Of a stretch of 64,000 nt of DNA, positions 52,015 through 60,764 are shown piece by piece. The position numbers were made by a program, and so were the translations under genes. The stretch comes from JAENVT01 sp039931555. GTDB taxonomy: Bacteria > Actinomycetota > Acidimicrobiia > Acidimicrobiales > Ilumatobacteraceae. The stretch's first letter is position 1. The number at the start of each line of letters is the position of its first letter. The stretch covers positions 1-64,000 of the forward strand of contig JBDTRP010000116.1 in NCBI GenBank assembly GCA_039931555.1, in the 5' to 3' direction. Under the pieces are notes generated by a model. It was not told the origin of the DNA, searched no databases, and saw nothing but the letters and a program-made list of their open reading frames with translations.

Positions 52015-52818
52015 ATGGAATTCGATGGGCGTCACGTCATTGTCACCGGTGCTGCAAACGGGATCGGTCGTGCGCTGGCCAGGCGGTTCCACGCCGAGGG
52101 CGCCAGAGTCGTCGCGTCCGATGTCGACGCGACGGGCTTGACCACGGTGGTCGAGCAACTCAACGCCATCCGTCAGCGCAGCGCGGTCGCGCTGGCCGCC
52201 GACGTGGGCACCGAGGCAGGCAACCACTTCCTCGTCGCTGCCGCCGAGGATGTGTTCGGGCCGATCGACCTGTTCTTCGCCAATGCCGGGGTCGCAGTCG
52301 GCACCGACCTCAGCACCGCCGAGACCGAGTGGCAGACCGCGTTCGACATCAACGTGCATGCCCATCGCTGGGCCGCGAAGTACCTTCTGCCCGGTTGGCT
52401 GGCCCGCGGCGAGGGCTACTTCTGCTCCACGGCCTCAGCAGCAGGCCTGCTGAGTCAGATCGGGTCGGCGCCCTACTCGTTGACCAAACATGCCGCAGTT
52501 GCCTTCGCCGAGTGGATGAGCATCACCTACGGCGATCAAGGCGTCCGGGTGAGTTGCCTGTGTCCGCAAGGGGTCAACACCAACATGCTCAATGCGGGTC
52601 CGATCACGTCGAACGGGGCGGGCAACGTCGTGCGCGCATCCGGCGTCGTGCTGGAGCCCGACGACGTTGCCGAGGTTGCCATCGGGATCATCCGCGCCGA
52701 GACGTTCCTGATCTTGCCGCACCCCGAGGTGCTCACGTATCTCCAACGCAAGACCGGCGATTACGACCGGTGGCTCGCCGGCATGCGCAAGTTGCAGGCC
52801 CGGATCGTCGGCGGCTGA
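52015..52818 (+). CDS. Short-chain dehydrogenase/reductase
   Basis: A 267-residue SDR. VTGAANGIGRALARRFHAEGA is the cofactor motif near residue 10, FANAGVAVG follows, and the catalytic set is CSTASAAGLLSQIGSAPYSLTKHA with Tyr-x3-Lys. The cofactor specificity is not clear and no substrate can be named. It precedes a hypothetical gene and an SCP2-like gene by small gaps on the same strand, suggesting an operon that may handle lipids or steroids. Confidence 0.87.
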   Translation: MEFDGRHVIVTGAANGIGRALARRFHAEGARVVASDVDATGLTTVVEQLNAIRQRSAVALAADVGTEAGNHFLVAAAEDVFGPIDLFFANAGVAVGTDLSTAETEWQTAFDINVHAHRWAAKYLLPGWLARGEGYFCSTASAAGLLSQIGSAPYSLTKHAAVAFAEWMSITYGDQGVRVSCLCPQGVNTNMLNAGPITSNGAGNVVRASGVVLEPDDVAEVAIGIIRAETFLILPHPEVLTYLQRKTGDYDRWLAGMRKLQARIVGG

Positions 52819-52828
52819 GCAACGAGCG

Positions 52829-53134
52829 ATGTTCGACGCAGAGATACTCGCGCAGTTGCGCTTGACGAGCGGCGAATCGGTGCGGTTCCGCAAGGTCGAC
52901 GGTGGACGTTGGCTACCCGGCAAGATGTCTGGCGTCGCGATCGACGGCAGCATCACGATCCACGACGCCAACGGTGCGGCGCGCAGCCTGCGCCCCGAGC
53001 GCGTCGAGGTGCGCAGGCCCGGCAGTCGCGGGCGACTGACCTGGCAGTTGGTCAGTGATGTCGCCATCACATGGGAGCAGTTGACACTGTGGGGCGAGGC
53101 TCCCGCCTCGAAAGCGTCGCGGCGACGAACGTAG
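52829..53134 (+). CDS. Hypothetical protein, about 100 residues
   Basis: A 101-residue protein without recognised domains. The sequence SGESVRFRKVDGGRWLPGKMSGVAIDGSITIHDANG suggests a small beta-barrel. The C-terminus is basic (SKASRRRT). It lies 10 bases after the SDR and 11 bases before the SCP2-like gene on the same strand, which supports a real gene in an operon. No function can be assigned. Confidence 0.65.
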   Translation: MFDAEILAQLRLTSGESVRFRKVDGGRWLPGKMSGVAIDGSITIHDANGAARSLRPERVEVRRPGSRGRLTWQLVSDVAITWEQLTLWGEAPASKASRRRT

Positions 53135-53145
53135 CCTCAGCGCCC

Positions 53146-53781
53146 ATGACCGAGTCAGCCCGAATCGACGTCGAACCTGATCCCGTGCCGATCGTGCTGA
53201 TCCTCGCGGCCACGTTGCGACGGGCGGCACGGACTCCGAGGTTGGCGACCGCGATCGGTCGCATCAAGGGCAACGTGGCGCTGAAGTCGACGACCGACCC
53301 GCAGTCGGCCACGATGCGTTTCGGCAACGGTGGCGTCACCGTAGTGCGCGGAGTGTCCGCCGACACCGACGTACTGATCGCCGCTGATCTCAACACCATG
53401 GCCGATGAGAAGGCACCGTCGCCCAAGGTCCGCGGCGTGGCCAAGCATCCGAAGTTGGCCCTGACCGTGGGCAAGCTCCTCGATCCGCCGCACGGCACCT
53501 GGCAGCAGGAGGCTCAGCGTTTCTTCACCTTCGCTGCGCAACGCCCCGGCGTTCCGCGATCGATCCGTGTCGTCTGTACCGACGATGGGTCCGAGATCGT
53601 GCTCGGCGACTCGCCCGTCGAGTACGAACTGCACGGCAGCGAGCACGCCCTGTTCAACATCTTCCTCGGCAACACCGTGCTGGGCCAGGATCTGCTCGAC
53701 GGCAAGGTCTACGGGGTCGGCAAGCTCGCCCATCTGGCCACACTGACCGGTGGGTCGCTGGCGTGGATGTTGGGGCAGTGA
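53146..53781 (+). CDS. SCP2-like lipid-binding domain protein
   Basis: A 211-residue protein that looks like an SCP2 sterol-carrier type fold. A central STTDPQSATMRFGNGGVTVVRGVSADTDVLIAADLNTMADE segment is followed by a lipid-pocket-like helical part (LLDPPHGTWQQEAQRFFTFAAQ). The assignment is by pattern. The ATG at 53146 is used. Its stop overlaps the start of the glutamine-synthetase-like gene (GTGA), so the two are coupled. The relation to glutamate-amine chemistry is unclear. Confidence 0.6.
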   Translation: MTESARIDVEPDPVPIVLILAATLRRAARTPRLATAIGRIKGNVALKSTTDPQSATMRFGNGGVTVVRGVSADTDVLIAADLNTMADEKAPSPKVRGVAKHPKLALTVGKLLDPPHGTWQQEAQRFFTFAAQRPGVPRSIRVVCTDDGSEIVLGDSPVEYELHGSEHALFNIFLGNTVLGQDLLDGKVYGVGKLAHLATLTGGSLAWMLGQ

Positions 53782-55157
53782 GCATGGACGCGACACAGGC
53801 AGCGGCGTGGCTCGACGAGCGCGGCATCGTCTGGGTCAAGACCGAGGGGATCTCGATCGACGGCCTGGTGATCGGCAAGCACCTCTCGACGCGCAAGTTC
53901 ATCTCGTCGCTGCCACTCGGCAACGCGATCACCGAGCTCGTGTTGGGGTACGACGTCGGCGGGACTCCGTTCCTGGCGTGGTGGAACGACTGGCGTCGCG
54001 AGGCGCTCGGCGACCTCCATCAGCGACCCGATCTGTCGACGTTGGTCGTCGCGCCTGATCGCCCCGCAACCGCCAACGTCATCTGTGACATGGTCGACCC
54101 CGACGGCAGCAGCGTGCCGGTGTGCCCACGTTCCAAGCTGCACAGCATGACCGAGCGGCTGGCGACCCACGGCTTGATTGCCAAGGCCGCATTCGAAATC
54201 GAGGTGATGCTGTTCGAGGAGTCGTTCGCGCAGGCACGAACGATGAAGATGCGCGACCTGACCCCCATGGCACACACTGCTCCGCTCGGGTACCTCCACT
54301 ACAACTCTCGCCAGCAGTTGCGGTTCCTCGATGTCGTGCTGCAACGCCTCGACGGCCTCGGCGTGCCCATCGAGGGGTGGCACGACGAAGCTGCTCCGGG
54401 CCAAGTCGAGCTCAACATCGACCCCGCCGATCCGGTCACTTCTTGCGACCACGTGATCCGCATCAAGCAGGTGCTGCGAGAGGTGGCATTGGAGCAAGGC
54501 CGCTCGGTGACCTTCATGGCCAAACCGGGTCACCAGTACGGCAACGGGCTGCACGTACATCACTCGCTGGCCCGCGATGGCGTGCCGGTGTTCTACGCGC
54601 CGGACGGGCACGAGCTGTCGGATACGTCGAGGCACTGGATCGGCGGGTTGATGGCCACGATGCCGGCGGCGACCTCGATCTTCTGCCCGAACGTCAACTC
54701 GTTCCGGCGATTGGTGGGTTTTGTCGCAGCGCCCACGGTGGCGTCGTGGGGAGAGGACGACAAGTCAGCGGCGGTGCGCGTGCTCTCTCGGTCGCCGAAC
54801 TCGGCGCGCATCGAGAACCGCGTTGCCGGGGCCGATGCCAATCCGTACCTCGTGCTCGCTGCCGTGCTGGCCGGCGGGATCGCCGGCATGGAACAAACCA
54901 TCGAGCCACCCGCTCCTCTTGGCGTCGCCGGATGGGGCTTGCCGGCCGGCTACCCGCACCTGCCCAACACGATCTCCAAGGCTGCAGATGCGATGGCATC
55001 GGACTCGATCTTGCGCAGCGTGCTCGGCGACGAGTTCTGCGAGTACTGGGTCAACACACGCCGGTGGGAATGGTTGATGTACCACACCACCGGAGGTGAT
55101 CCGTTGGCAACCACCGTGACCCAATGGGAGCTCGACCGACTGTTCGAGATCGTCTGA
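53778..55157 (+). CDS. Glutamine synthetase-like enzyme (PuuA/GlnA3-type ligase)
   Basis: A 459-residue member of the glutamine synthetase superfamily. FEIEVMLFEES and GQVELNIDPADP supply metal-binding Glu residues. KPGHQYGNGLHVHHSL is the family His motif near residue 250. ARIENRVAGADANPYL carries the substrate Arg and Glu. Glutamine synthetases that ligate glutamate to amines (gamma-glutamyl-putrescine ligase, GlnA3 types) have this shape. A PuuD-like hydrolase gene follows four bases downstream, supporting a polyamine or amine catabolism role (an inference). The GTG at 53778 is coupled to the preceding gene; an ATG at 53784 also fits. Confidence 0.85.
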   Translation: MSMDATQAAAWLDERGIVWVKTEGISIDGLVIGKHLSTRKFISSLPLGNAITELVLGYDVGGTPFLAWWNDWRREALGDLHQRPDLSTLVVAPDRPATANVICDMVDPDGSSVPVCPRSKLHSMTERLATHGLIAKAAFEIEVMLFEESFAQARTMKMRDLTPMAHTAPLGYLHYNSRQQLRFLDVVLQRLDGLGVPIEGWHDEAAPGQVELNIDPADPVTSCDHVIRIKQVLREVALEQGRSVTFMAKPGHQYGNGLHVHHSLARDGVPVFYAPDGHELSDTSRHWIGGLMATMPAATSIFCPNVNSFRRLVGFVAAPTVASWGEDDKSAAVRVLSRSPNSARIENRVAGADANPYLVLAAVLAGGIAGMEQTIEPPAPLGVAGWGLPAGYPHLPNTISKAADAMASDSILRSVLGDEFCEYWVNTRRWEWLMYHTTGGDPLATTVTQWELDRLFEIV

Positions 55158-55161
55158 GATC

Positions 55162-55872
55162 ATGCACGTTCGGATCGGCATCACCGCGCACCTCGAGCTC
55201 GTGCGCAACGACGACGGTGATGGTTCGTTGCACTACGCCGTCAGCGCGCCCTATGTGAAAGCGGTGCGCAAGGCGGGGGCGCTGCCGGTGCTGCTCCCCG
55301 TTGTCGAGCCCGCCGATGCGGCAGCGATGCTCGAGATGGTCGATGCGTTGATCATCACCGGTGGAGGCGATGTCGACCCGACCAACTACGGTGCGGCGCC
55401 CGAGCCGTTGCTGGGCCCGACCGACCTCGTGCGTGACGCCGCCGACCTGGCCATCACTCGGGTAGCGGTCGAATCCAACACGCCAACGTTGGCGACGTGC
55501 CGTGGCATCCAGGTGCTGAATGTCGCCATGGGCGGAACACTGAGGCAGCACGTCGACGAGCACATGCGCATCGACCTGTACAACCAGGACGTGCACGACG
55601 TCGAGATCGACCCTGCCTCGCGCCTGGCAACGATCCTCGGCACCGAGGCGTTGGGCGTCAACTCGATGCATCACCAAGTCATCGATCGGCTCGGGCTCGG
55701 AGTGCGCGCCGTTGCACACAATCGCGACGGCCACATCGAGGCAATCGAGCTGGAGACGGCTCCCGCGGTGCTCGGCGTGCAGTGGCATCCCGAGCTGCTG
55801 CGGCACCGAAACGACCACCTCACGCTGTTCGAAGACCTCGTGCGCCAGGTGGTGGCGCGCCGTATCGATTGA
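55162..55872 (+). CDS. Gamma-glutamyl-gamma-aminobutyrate hydrolase-like class I amidotransferase
   Basis: A 236-residue class I glutamine amidotransferase-fold hydrolase (PuuD-like). DALIITGGGDVDPTNYGA, the nucleophile region TLATCRGIQVLNVAMGG (Cys near residue 113) and LGVQWHPELL with His and Glu complete the triad. In the Puu pathway it removes glutamate from gamma-glutamyl-GABA, so pairing with the preceding ligase is meaningful. The ATG at 55162 lies four bases after that gene. Confidence 0.88.
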   Translation: MHVRIGITAHLELVRNDDGDGSLHYAVSAPYVKAVRKAGALPVLLPVVEPADAAAMLEMVDALIITGGGDVDPTNYGAAPEPLLGPTDLVRDAADLAITRVAVESNTPTLATCRGIQVLNVAMGGTLRQHVDEHMRIDLYNQDVHDVEIDPASRLATILGTEALGVNSMHHQVIDRLGLGVRAVAHNRDGHIEAIELETAPAVLGVQWHPELLRHRNDHLTLFEDLVRQVVARRID

Positions 55873-55888
55873 GGCGTAGCGTTTGTTC

Positions 55889-56647
55889 GTGAGCTTCACC
55901 GTGGCAGCCGAATCGTACGACCGATTCATGGGTCGATACTCGACACCGCTCGCCCCGCGGTTCGCCGATTTCGCCTCGATTGCGAGCGGCCAGCGGGTGC
56001 TCGACGTCGGCTGCGGGCCGGGCGCACTGACCACCGAGCTAGTCGGTCGCGTGGGTCCCACAGCAGTGTGCGCTGTCGACCCGTCGGAGCCCTTCGTCAC
56101 GGCGATGAAGGAGCGCCACCCGGCGGTCACCGTGCAGCGCTCCGCCGCTGAGCACCTCCCGTTCGGCGACGGCGAGTTCGACGCGGCCCTGGCACAGCTG
56201 GTCGCGCATTTCATGACGGACCCCGTCGCGGGAATTGGCGAGATGGCTCGGGTCACACGCAGCGGAGGTGTCGTGGCCGCCTGTGTCTGGGATCACGAGG
56301 GCGGCATGGGACCGCTGAGCGTGTTCTGGCAGGCGGCCCACCAACTCGACCCAGACGTCGAAGACGAAGCAGGAATGGCCGGTGCCCGCGAGGGTCACCT
56401 CGCGCAGCTCTTTCACGAGGCCGGGCTGGGCAACATCGAAGACACCGCGCTGTCGATCAGTGTCGAGCACCAGACCTTCGACGAGTGGTGGGAGCCGTAC
56501 ACGCTTGGCGTCGGCCCCGCCGGCAGCCACGTGACCGGTCTCGACAGCGCCCACCAGACCGAGCTTGGCGAGCTCTGCCGCACCTTGCTGCCGCAAGCAC
56601 CATTCGTCGTCACGGCCCTGGCCTGGGCCGCGCGAGGCACCGCCTAG
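55889..56647 (+). CDS. SAM-dependent methyltransferase (class I)
   Basis: A 252-residue methyltransferase. RVLDVGCGPGALTTELVGR near residue 36 is motif I, and PFGDGEFDAALAQLVAHFM is the UbiE-like core motif. The C-terminal half contains an acceptor-type domain without clear specificity. The GTG at 55889 gives the standard start (SFTVAAESYDRFMGRYS). Its last four bases overlap the end of the convergent MDMPI-like gene. A role with the preceding amine pathway is not supported by the sequence. Confidence 0.82.
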   Translation: MSFTVAAESYDRFMGRYSTPLAPRFADFASIASGQRVLDVGCGPGALTTELVGRVGPTAVCAVDPSEPFVTAMKERHPAVTVQRSAAEHLPFGDGEFDAALAQLVAHFMTDPVAGIGEMARVTRSGGVVAACVWDHEGGMGPLSVFWQAAHQLDPDVEDEAGMAGAREGHLAQLFHEAGLGNIEDTALSISVEHQTFDEWWEPYTLGVGPAGSHVTGLDSAHQTELGELCRTLLPQAPFVVTALAWAARGTA

Positions 56648-57369
56648 TTCAAGTTCGTATGAGCGACGAAGCGCGCGGCGACGTCGGCGTTGCCGACCAC
56701 ATCGCACGACGAGAGTGGGACCCGGCGCCACAACGCCAGCAGGAGGTCGCTGGCGGCACCGCGGATCGCGCAATCGCCCTTGGCGTGCTCCCGCGTGACG
56801 ACGAAGCCGTCATGCCCGTCGCGAATGGTCCACTCCCCTGCGACGTCGGCACAGTGGAGGTGCACCGAACCGCCGACTGCCGAGGCGTCATCGGCGACAT
56901 CACCGATGAAGTGGATCAAGAACTCGTCGATGCCATCGCTCGCCAGGCTGGCCTCGATCGGATTCACCATGTCGGCCGCGGCGGTTGCATCCCAGAGGTG
57001 CACGGATGTCTCGTGGGCCATGCGACGGATGACGAAGCCGGCCGTCTTGTCGTCCGACCACGTCCACACGGGCGTTGACGGGTCGGCTCGACGGAGCGCG
57101 GCGACCAGACCGGTCTGCCCGCGGCGATAGAGGTCGGCGAGGCCCTCGTCAACCGGCCGCGGTGGTTGCTCGTAGCCCTTCGACGTGCTGCGCTCCTCGG
57201 CCACGATCGTTCGCCAGAAGTCGTGTACCTCGGTGAGATGCCACAGCAGGTCGGCCACAGTCCACCCCGGGCACGAAGGCACCGGGATCGTCAGACCGGC
57301 AACCTCGCAGGCGTCGACGAACGCGGATGCGTCGCGCTCGAGGGCGACGATGAACTCGTTGGCTTCCAT
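56644..57369 (-). CDS. MDMPI-N (TIGR03083-type) protein, mycothiol-related family
   Basis: A 241-residue member of the actinobacterial TIGR03083/mycothiol-dependent maleylpyruvate isomerase-like family. The DinB-like N-terminal part has CPGWTVADLLWHLTEVHDFWRTIV with His residues, and FVIRRMAHETSVHLWDATAA follows. A C-terminal domain has VHLHCADVAGEWTIRDGHDG. Whether mycothiol or another thiol is used is unknown. The ATG at 57369 is used. It is divergent from the S9 peptidase (37 bases between). Confidence 0.8.
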   Translation of the reverse strand: MEANEFIVALERDASAFVDACEVAGLTIPVPSCPGWTVADLLWHLTEVHDFWRTIVAEERSTSKGYEQPPRPVDEGLADLYRRGQTGLVAALRRADPSTPVWTWSDDKTAGFVIRRMAHETSVHLWDATAAADMVNPIEASLASDGIDEFLIHFIGDVADDASAVGGSVHLHCADVAGEWTIRDGHDGFVVTREHAKGDCAIRGAASDLLLALWRRVPLSSCDVVGNADVAARFVAHTNLN

Positions 57370-57406
57370 CCCCGGATGGTGCCACATCGGGGCTACGGTC
57401 GACATC

Positions 57407-59404
57407 ATGAGCAGCGCTGACGACGACTTGAGCACACACGCCCGGATTGCCGAGCGGATCATCGGCAACATCGTTCGTGCGACCGGGCTCGCTGTGTCGC
57501 CCGATGGAACCACTGTCGCCTTCGTCGTCAGCCGGGTCGACATGACCAAGAACAAGAACTTCTCGCAGGTCTGGCTAGCCGCGGCTGACGCCTCGACGCC
57601 GCCGAGACCAGTCACCGGCGGCGATCACGACAGTGGTCCGGCGTGGAGCCCGGACGGGCGATCCCTGGCGTTCACCTCGAAGCGCGGCGCGAAGAGCGGG
57701 GAGACCACCCTGCACGTGTTGCCGGTCGCCACGCCCGGCGAGACGCGCACGGTCGCCACGATGAAAGACGGCGTCGGTGACGCCTGCTGGAGCCCTGACG
57801 GGCGCTGGATCGCCTTCACCAGCCGCACGCCCGACGAGCGCTACGACGCCGTGGACGAGAGCTGGCAAGCGCCTCGCAAGATCGAACGGTTCTTCACCAA
57901 GCTCGACGATGAAGGCTGGATCTTCGATCGACCGAAGCACATCTACGCCGTTGCCGCCGATGGAACCCAGGCGCCTCGCAACCTCACGCCGGGCGAGTTC
58001 CAGCACAGCTCGATCGCCTGGAAGTCCGACTCCAGCGGCGTGGTCGTCGCCTCCCAACGCCACGACACGTGGGATCTCGACTTCGCCACCGCCGTCTATT
58101 CCGTGTCGCTCGATGGCGTGATCACGGCCCTCTCCGCACTGTCGGGCAGCTACGACGCTCCCGCGGCCTCACCTGACGGTTCAAACGTGGCGTTCGTCGG
58201 GTTCGACGATTCACGGACGTATCCCCAGAACGCGCATGTTGGCGTCCTGCCGATCGGCGGCGGCGAGCATCGCTGGCTGACACGTCAACTGGATCGCACG
58301 TTCGAGCCGTCGATCGACACAAGGCTGCACTGGCTCGACGATTCGACGCTCTTGTCGGCTGCTGAGGATCGCGGCGAAACCCACCTGTACGAAGTCTCGC
58401 TCGATGCATCTGCACCGAAGCGGCTGACCAACGGGCCAATCACCGTCAACTCGTTCGACACCGCAGGCGGCACGATCGCTTACGCTGCCGCAGCAGTCGA
58501 CTCGGTCAGCGACATCTTCGTGCACCGCGACAACGAGCCGCTGCGACTGACTTCGTTCGCCGACAACTATCGCGCGTTGGCACAGCCGAGTTCGTGGGAG
58601 CGGTTCACGGTTCCGTGCACCGACGGCAGTGCCGAGATCGACGCGTGGATCATGCTGCCGGCCGGCTTCGACGCATCATCGCGGTACCCGGTGCTGCTCA
58701 ACGTGCACGGCGGTCCGCATGCGCAATACGGCGAGACGTTCTTCGACGAGGCCCAGGTGCAGGCCGCAGCCGGGTTCGTCGTGATCATGAGCAATCCCCG
58801 CGGTGGCTCGGGTCGCGAGCAATCGTGGGGCCAGGCGATCCTCGGACCCAAGCACCACGTCGCGCCAGGAGCAGGCTGGGGGACGATCGATGTCGACGAT
58901 GTGATGGCCGTGCTCGATGCCACGTTGCAGCGGTATCCGTTCTGCGACGAGTTGCGAGTTGGCATGATCGGGGGGAGCTACGGCGGCTTCATGGCCACCT
59001 GGTTGGCCGGCTGCCACGGCGACAGGTTCAAGGCCATCTGCAGCGAGCGAGCGGTCAACAACATGTTGACCGAGGAGTTCACCAGCGACATCGCCACCAT
59101 CTTCCAGGTCGAAGTGGGTCCCAGCGTGATCGACGCGCCCGAGGAATACGTCCGCTTCTCGCCCATCCAGTTCGTTCGAGACATCGACGTGCCGATCTTG
59201 ATCATCCACAGCGAGCAGGACTACCGCTGCCCTATCAGCCAGGCCGAGGAGTTGTTCGTCGCCATGCGCCTGCTTCGCAAGGACGTCACTTTCTACCGCT
59301 TCCCCGGCGAAGGTCACGAACTGTCACGCAGTGGTTCGCCGCTCCACCGGCGACAGCGGGCCGAGATCATCCTCGACTTCTTCGCTCAGCACCTCACCTC
59401 GTAA
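57407..59404 (+). CDS. S9 family serine peptidase (acylaminoacyl/prolyl oligopeptidase-like)
   Basis: A 665-residue peptidase. Residues 1-400 form a WD/TolB-like beta-propeller (repeats such as SPDGRSLAFTSKR). The hydrolase domain follows: catalytic Ser in GMIGGSYGGFMATW, Asp in HSEQDYRCPISQAE, and His in GEGHELSRSGSP near the end. No signal peptide is seen, so a cytoplasmic enzyme is likely. It digests short peptides. The ATG at 57407 precedes the propeller. Confidence 0.93.
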   Translation: MSSADDDLSTHARIAERIIGNIVRATGLAVSPDGTTVAFVVSRVDMTKNKNFSQVWLAAADASTPPRPVTGGDHDSGPAWSPDGRSLAFTSKRGAKSGETTLHVLPVATPGETRTVATMKDGVGDACWSPDGRWIAFTSRTPDERYDAVDESWQAPRKIERFFTKLDDEGWIFDRPKHIYAVAADGTQAPRNLTPGEFQHSSIAWKSDSSGVVVASQRHDTWDLDFATAVYSVSLDGVITALSALSGSYDAPAASPDGSNVAFVGFDDSRTYPQNAHVGVLPIGGGEHRWLTRQLDRTFEPSIDTRLHWLDDSTLLSAAEDRGETHLYEVSLDASAPKRLTNGPITVNSFDTAGGTIAYAAAAVDSVSDIFVHRDNEPLRLTSFADNYRALAQPSSWERFTVPCTDGSAEIDAWIMLPAGFDASSRYPVLLNVHGGPHAQYGETFFDEAQVQAAAGFVVIMSNPRGGSGREQSWGQAILGPKHHVAPGAGWGTIDVDDVMAVLDATLQRYPFCDELRVGMIGGSYGGFMATWLAGCHGDRFKAICSERAVNNMLTEEFTSDIATIFQVEVGPSVIDAPEEYVRFSPIQFVRDIDVPILIIHSEQDYRCPISQAEELFVAMRLLRKDVTFYRFPGEGHELSRSGSPLHRRQRAEIILDFFAQHLTS

Positions 59405-59413
59405 CGCGCGGCC

Positions 59414-60181
59414 CTACTCGGCGTCGATCCAGGCGTCGATCAGCTTGCGGGCGATGGAGATCGAAGGCGGGATCGCGGGCAACCCATCGCGGCGGAACCA
59501 TTGTGCATCGACGATCTCGGTGGGATCGATGTCGATCTCGCCGGACTGCCACTCGGCGGTGAACCCGACCATCAGACTGTGCGGGAAGGGCCAGGGCTGA
59601 CTCCCCCAATACCGCACGTTGCCGACCTCGACGCCGACCTCTTCGCGCACCTCGCGGACGACGGCTCCCTCCAACGACTCGCCGGGCTCGACGAAGCCGG
59701 CCAGGCAGCTGTACATCGGCCCCTGGAACTGCACACCACGGGCCAGGAGCGCTTCGTCACCCCGTGTGACCAGGGTGATCATGGCCGGCGCAATTCGTGG
59801 GAATGCCAAGAGACCACAGACCGGGCAGCGCATCGCCCGCTCGCCGGACTGCTGCTCGGTCGGTGCACCGCACCGGCCGCAGAACCGATGGGTGCGCGCC
59901 CACTCGACGAGCTGCACCGCCCGACCGGCCACGAGCCATTCGACTTCGCTCGCCCGGCCGAAGTACGAGCGGAGGTCAACCGCTGCCCCGTCGGCGGGGT
60001 CGTGACCGTGCGGGACATCGACGCCCCAGCAGGCCTCGTCGTCGAGCATTCCGAGGAAATGGGCTGCCCAGTCATCGCTGTGGCGAACGTCGGTGACCCA
60101 CACCGATGCACCGACAACATGGAAGTAGCGATGCACCGACACCGTCGGCGGGGCGGAGTGCGCTGGGGTGAAAGCCGGCAT
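59414..60181 (-). CDS. nudC: NAD(H) diphosphatase / RNA decapping hydrolase NudC
   Basis: A 255-residue Nudix hydrolase of the NudC type. Four zinc Cys are visible: FCGRCGAPTEQQSGERA and MRCPVCGLLAFPRIAP. The Nudix box GFVEPGESLEGAVVREVREEVGVEV follows. PFPHSLMVGFTAEW is the C-terminal signature of NAD pyrophosphatases. It hydrolyses NADH and may remove NAD caps from RNA. The ATG at 60181 is used. It is convergent with the S9 gene (9 bases between the stops). Confidence 0.93.
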   Translation of the reverse strand: MPAFTPAHSAPPTVSVHRYFHVVGASVWVTDVRHSDDWAAHFLGMLDDEACWGVDVPHGHDPADGAAVDLRSYFGRASEVEWLVAGRAVQLVEWARTHRFCGRCGAPTEQQSGERAMRCPVCGLLAFPRIAPAMITLVTRGDEALLARGVQFQGPMYSCLAGFVEPGESLEGAVVREVREEVGVEVGNVRYWGSQPWPFPHSLMVGFTAEWQSGEIDIDPTEIVDAQWFRRDGLPAIPPSISIARKLIDAWIDAE

Positions 60182-60251
60182 GACCTTCACCGTAGGTGCA
60201 CTCGCGAATGATCCTCGAATGCCGCTGCCTACCGGCGATAGAACACGAGGA

Positions 60252-60752
60252 ATGCACAAGACGCTGCTCTGCATCGCGGTGGTCATCACCGCCTGTCGCT
60301 CCGGTTCACCGCCGACGCCCTCGACGCCGACGGTGCTCGGCATCAACGCGACCATGCTCAGGGTCATCGACGGTGACACGATCGACGTCACCATCGGCAG
60401 TCATCGTGAGCGTGTGCGCCTGATCGGCATCGACACGCCCGAGACCAAGAAGCCGAACACACCCGTGCAGTGCTACGGACCGGAGGCGACCGCGTTCACC
60501 AAGTCGTTGCTTCCGGTCGGCACCGGGCTGCACCTCGAACGCGACGTCGTGGCCCGCGACGATTTCGGGCGCATGCTGGCGTACGTGTACATCGCCGGCG
60601 ACGGCACCTTCGCCAACATGGCGATCATTCACGAGGGCTACGCGCGTCCGCTGATGATCGCACCCAACTCGGCCCACGCCGACGAGTTCGTCGCGGCGGC
60701 ACGTGCGGCCGACGCCGACAACATCGGCCTGTGGGCCATGTGTTCGGGATAG
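60252..60752 (+). CDS. Thermonuclease (SNase-like) lipoprotein
   Basis: A 166-residue nuclease. A lipoprotein signal (HKTLLCIAVVITAC) ends in the lipobox Ile-Thr-Ala-Cys. The SNase fold follows with MLRVIDGDTIDVTIG, RVRLIGIDTPETKK and RDDFGRMLAYVYI, which carry the usual catalytic Arg, Asp and Glu positions. It would sit on the outer face of the membrane. The ATG has GAGG upstream. It begins 70 bases after the divergent NudC start. Confidence 0.85.
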   Translation: MHKTLLCIAVVITACRSGSPPTPSTPTVLGINATMLRVIDGDTIDVTIGSHRERVRLIGIDTPETKKPNTPVQCYGPEATAFTKSLLPVGTGLHLERDVVARDDFGRMLAYVYIAGDGTFANMAIIHEGYARPLMIAPNSAHADEFVAAARAADADNIGLWAMCSG

Positions 60753-60764
60753 CCTCCGCTGCTG

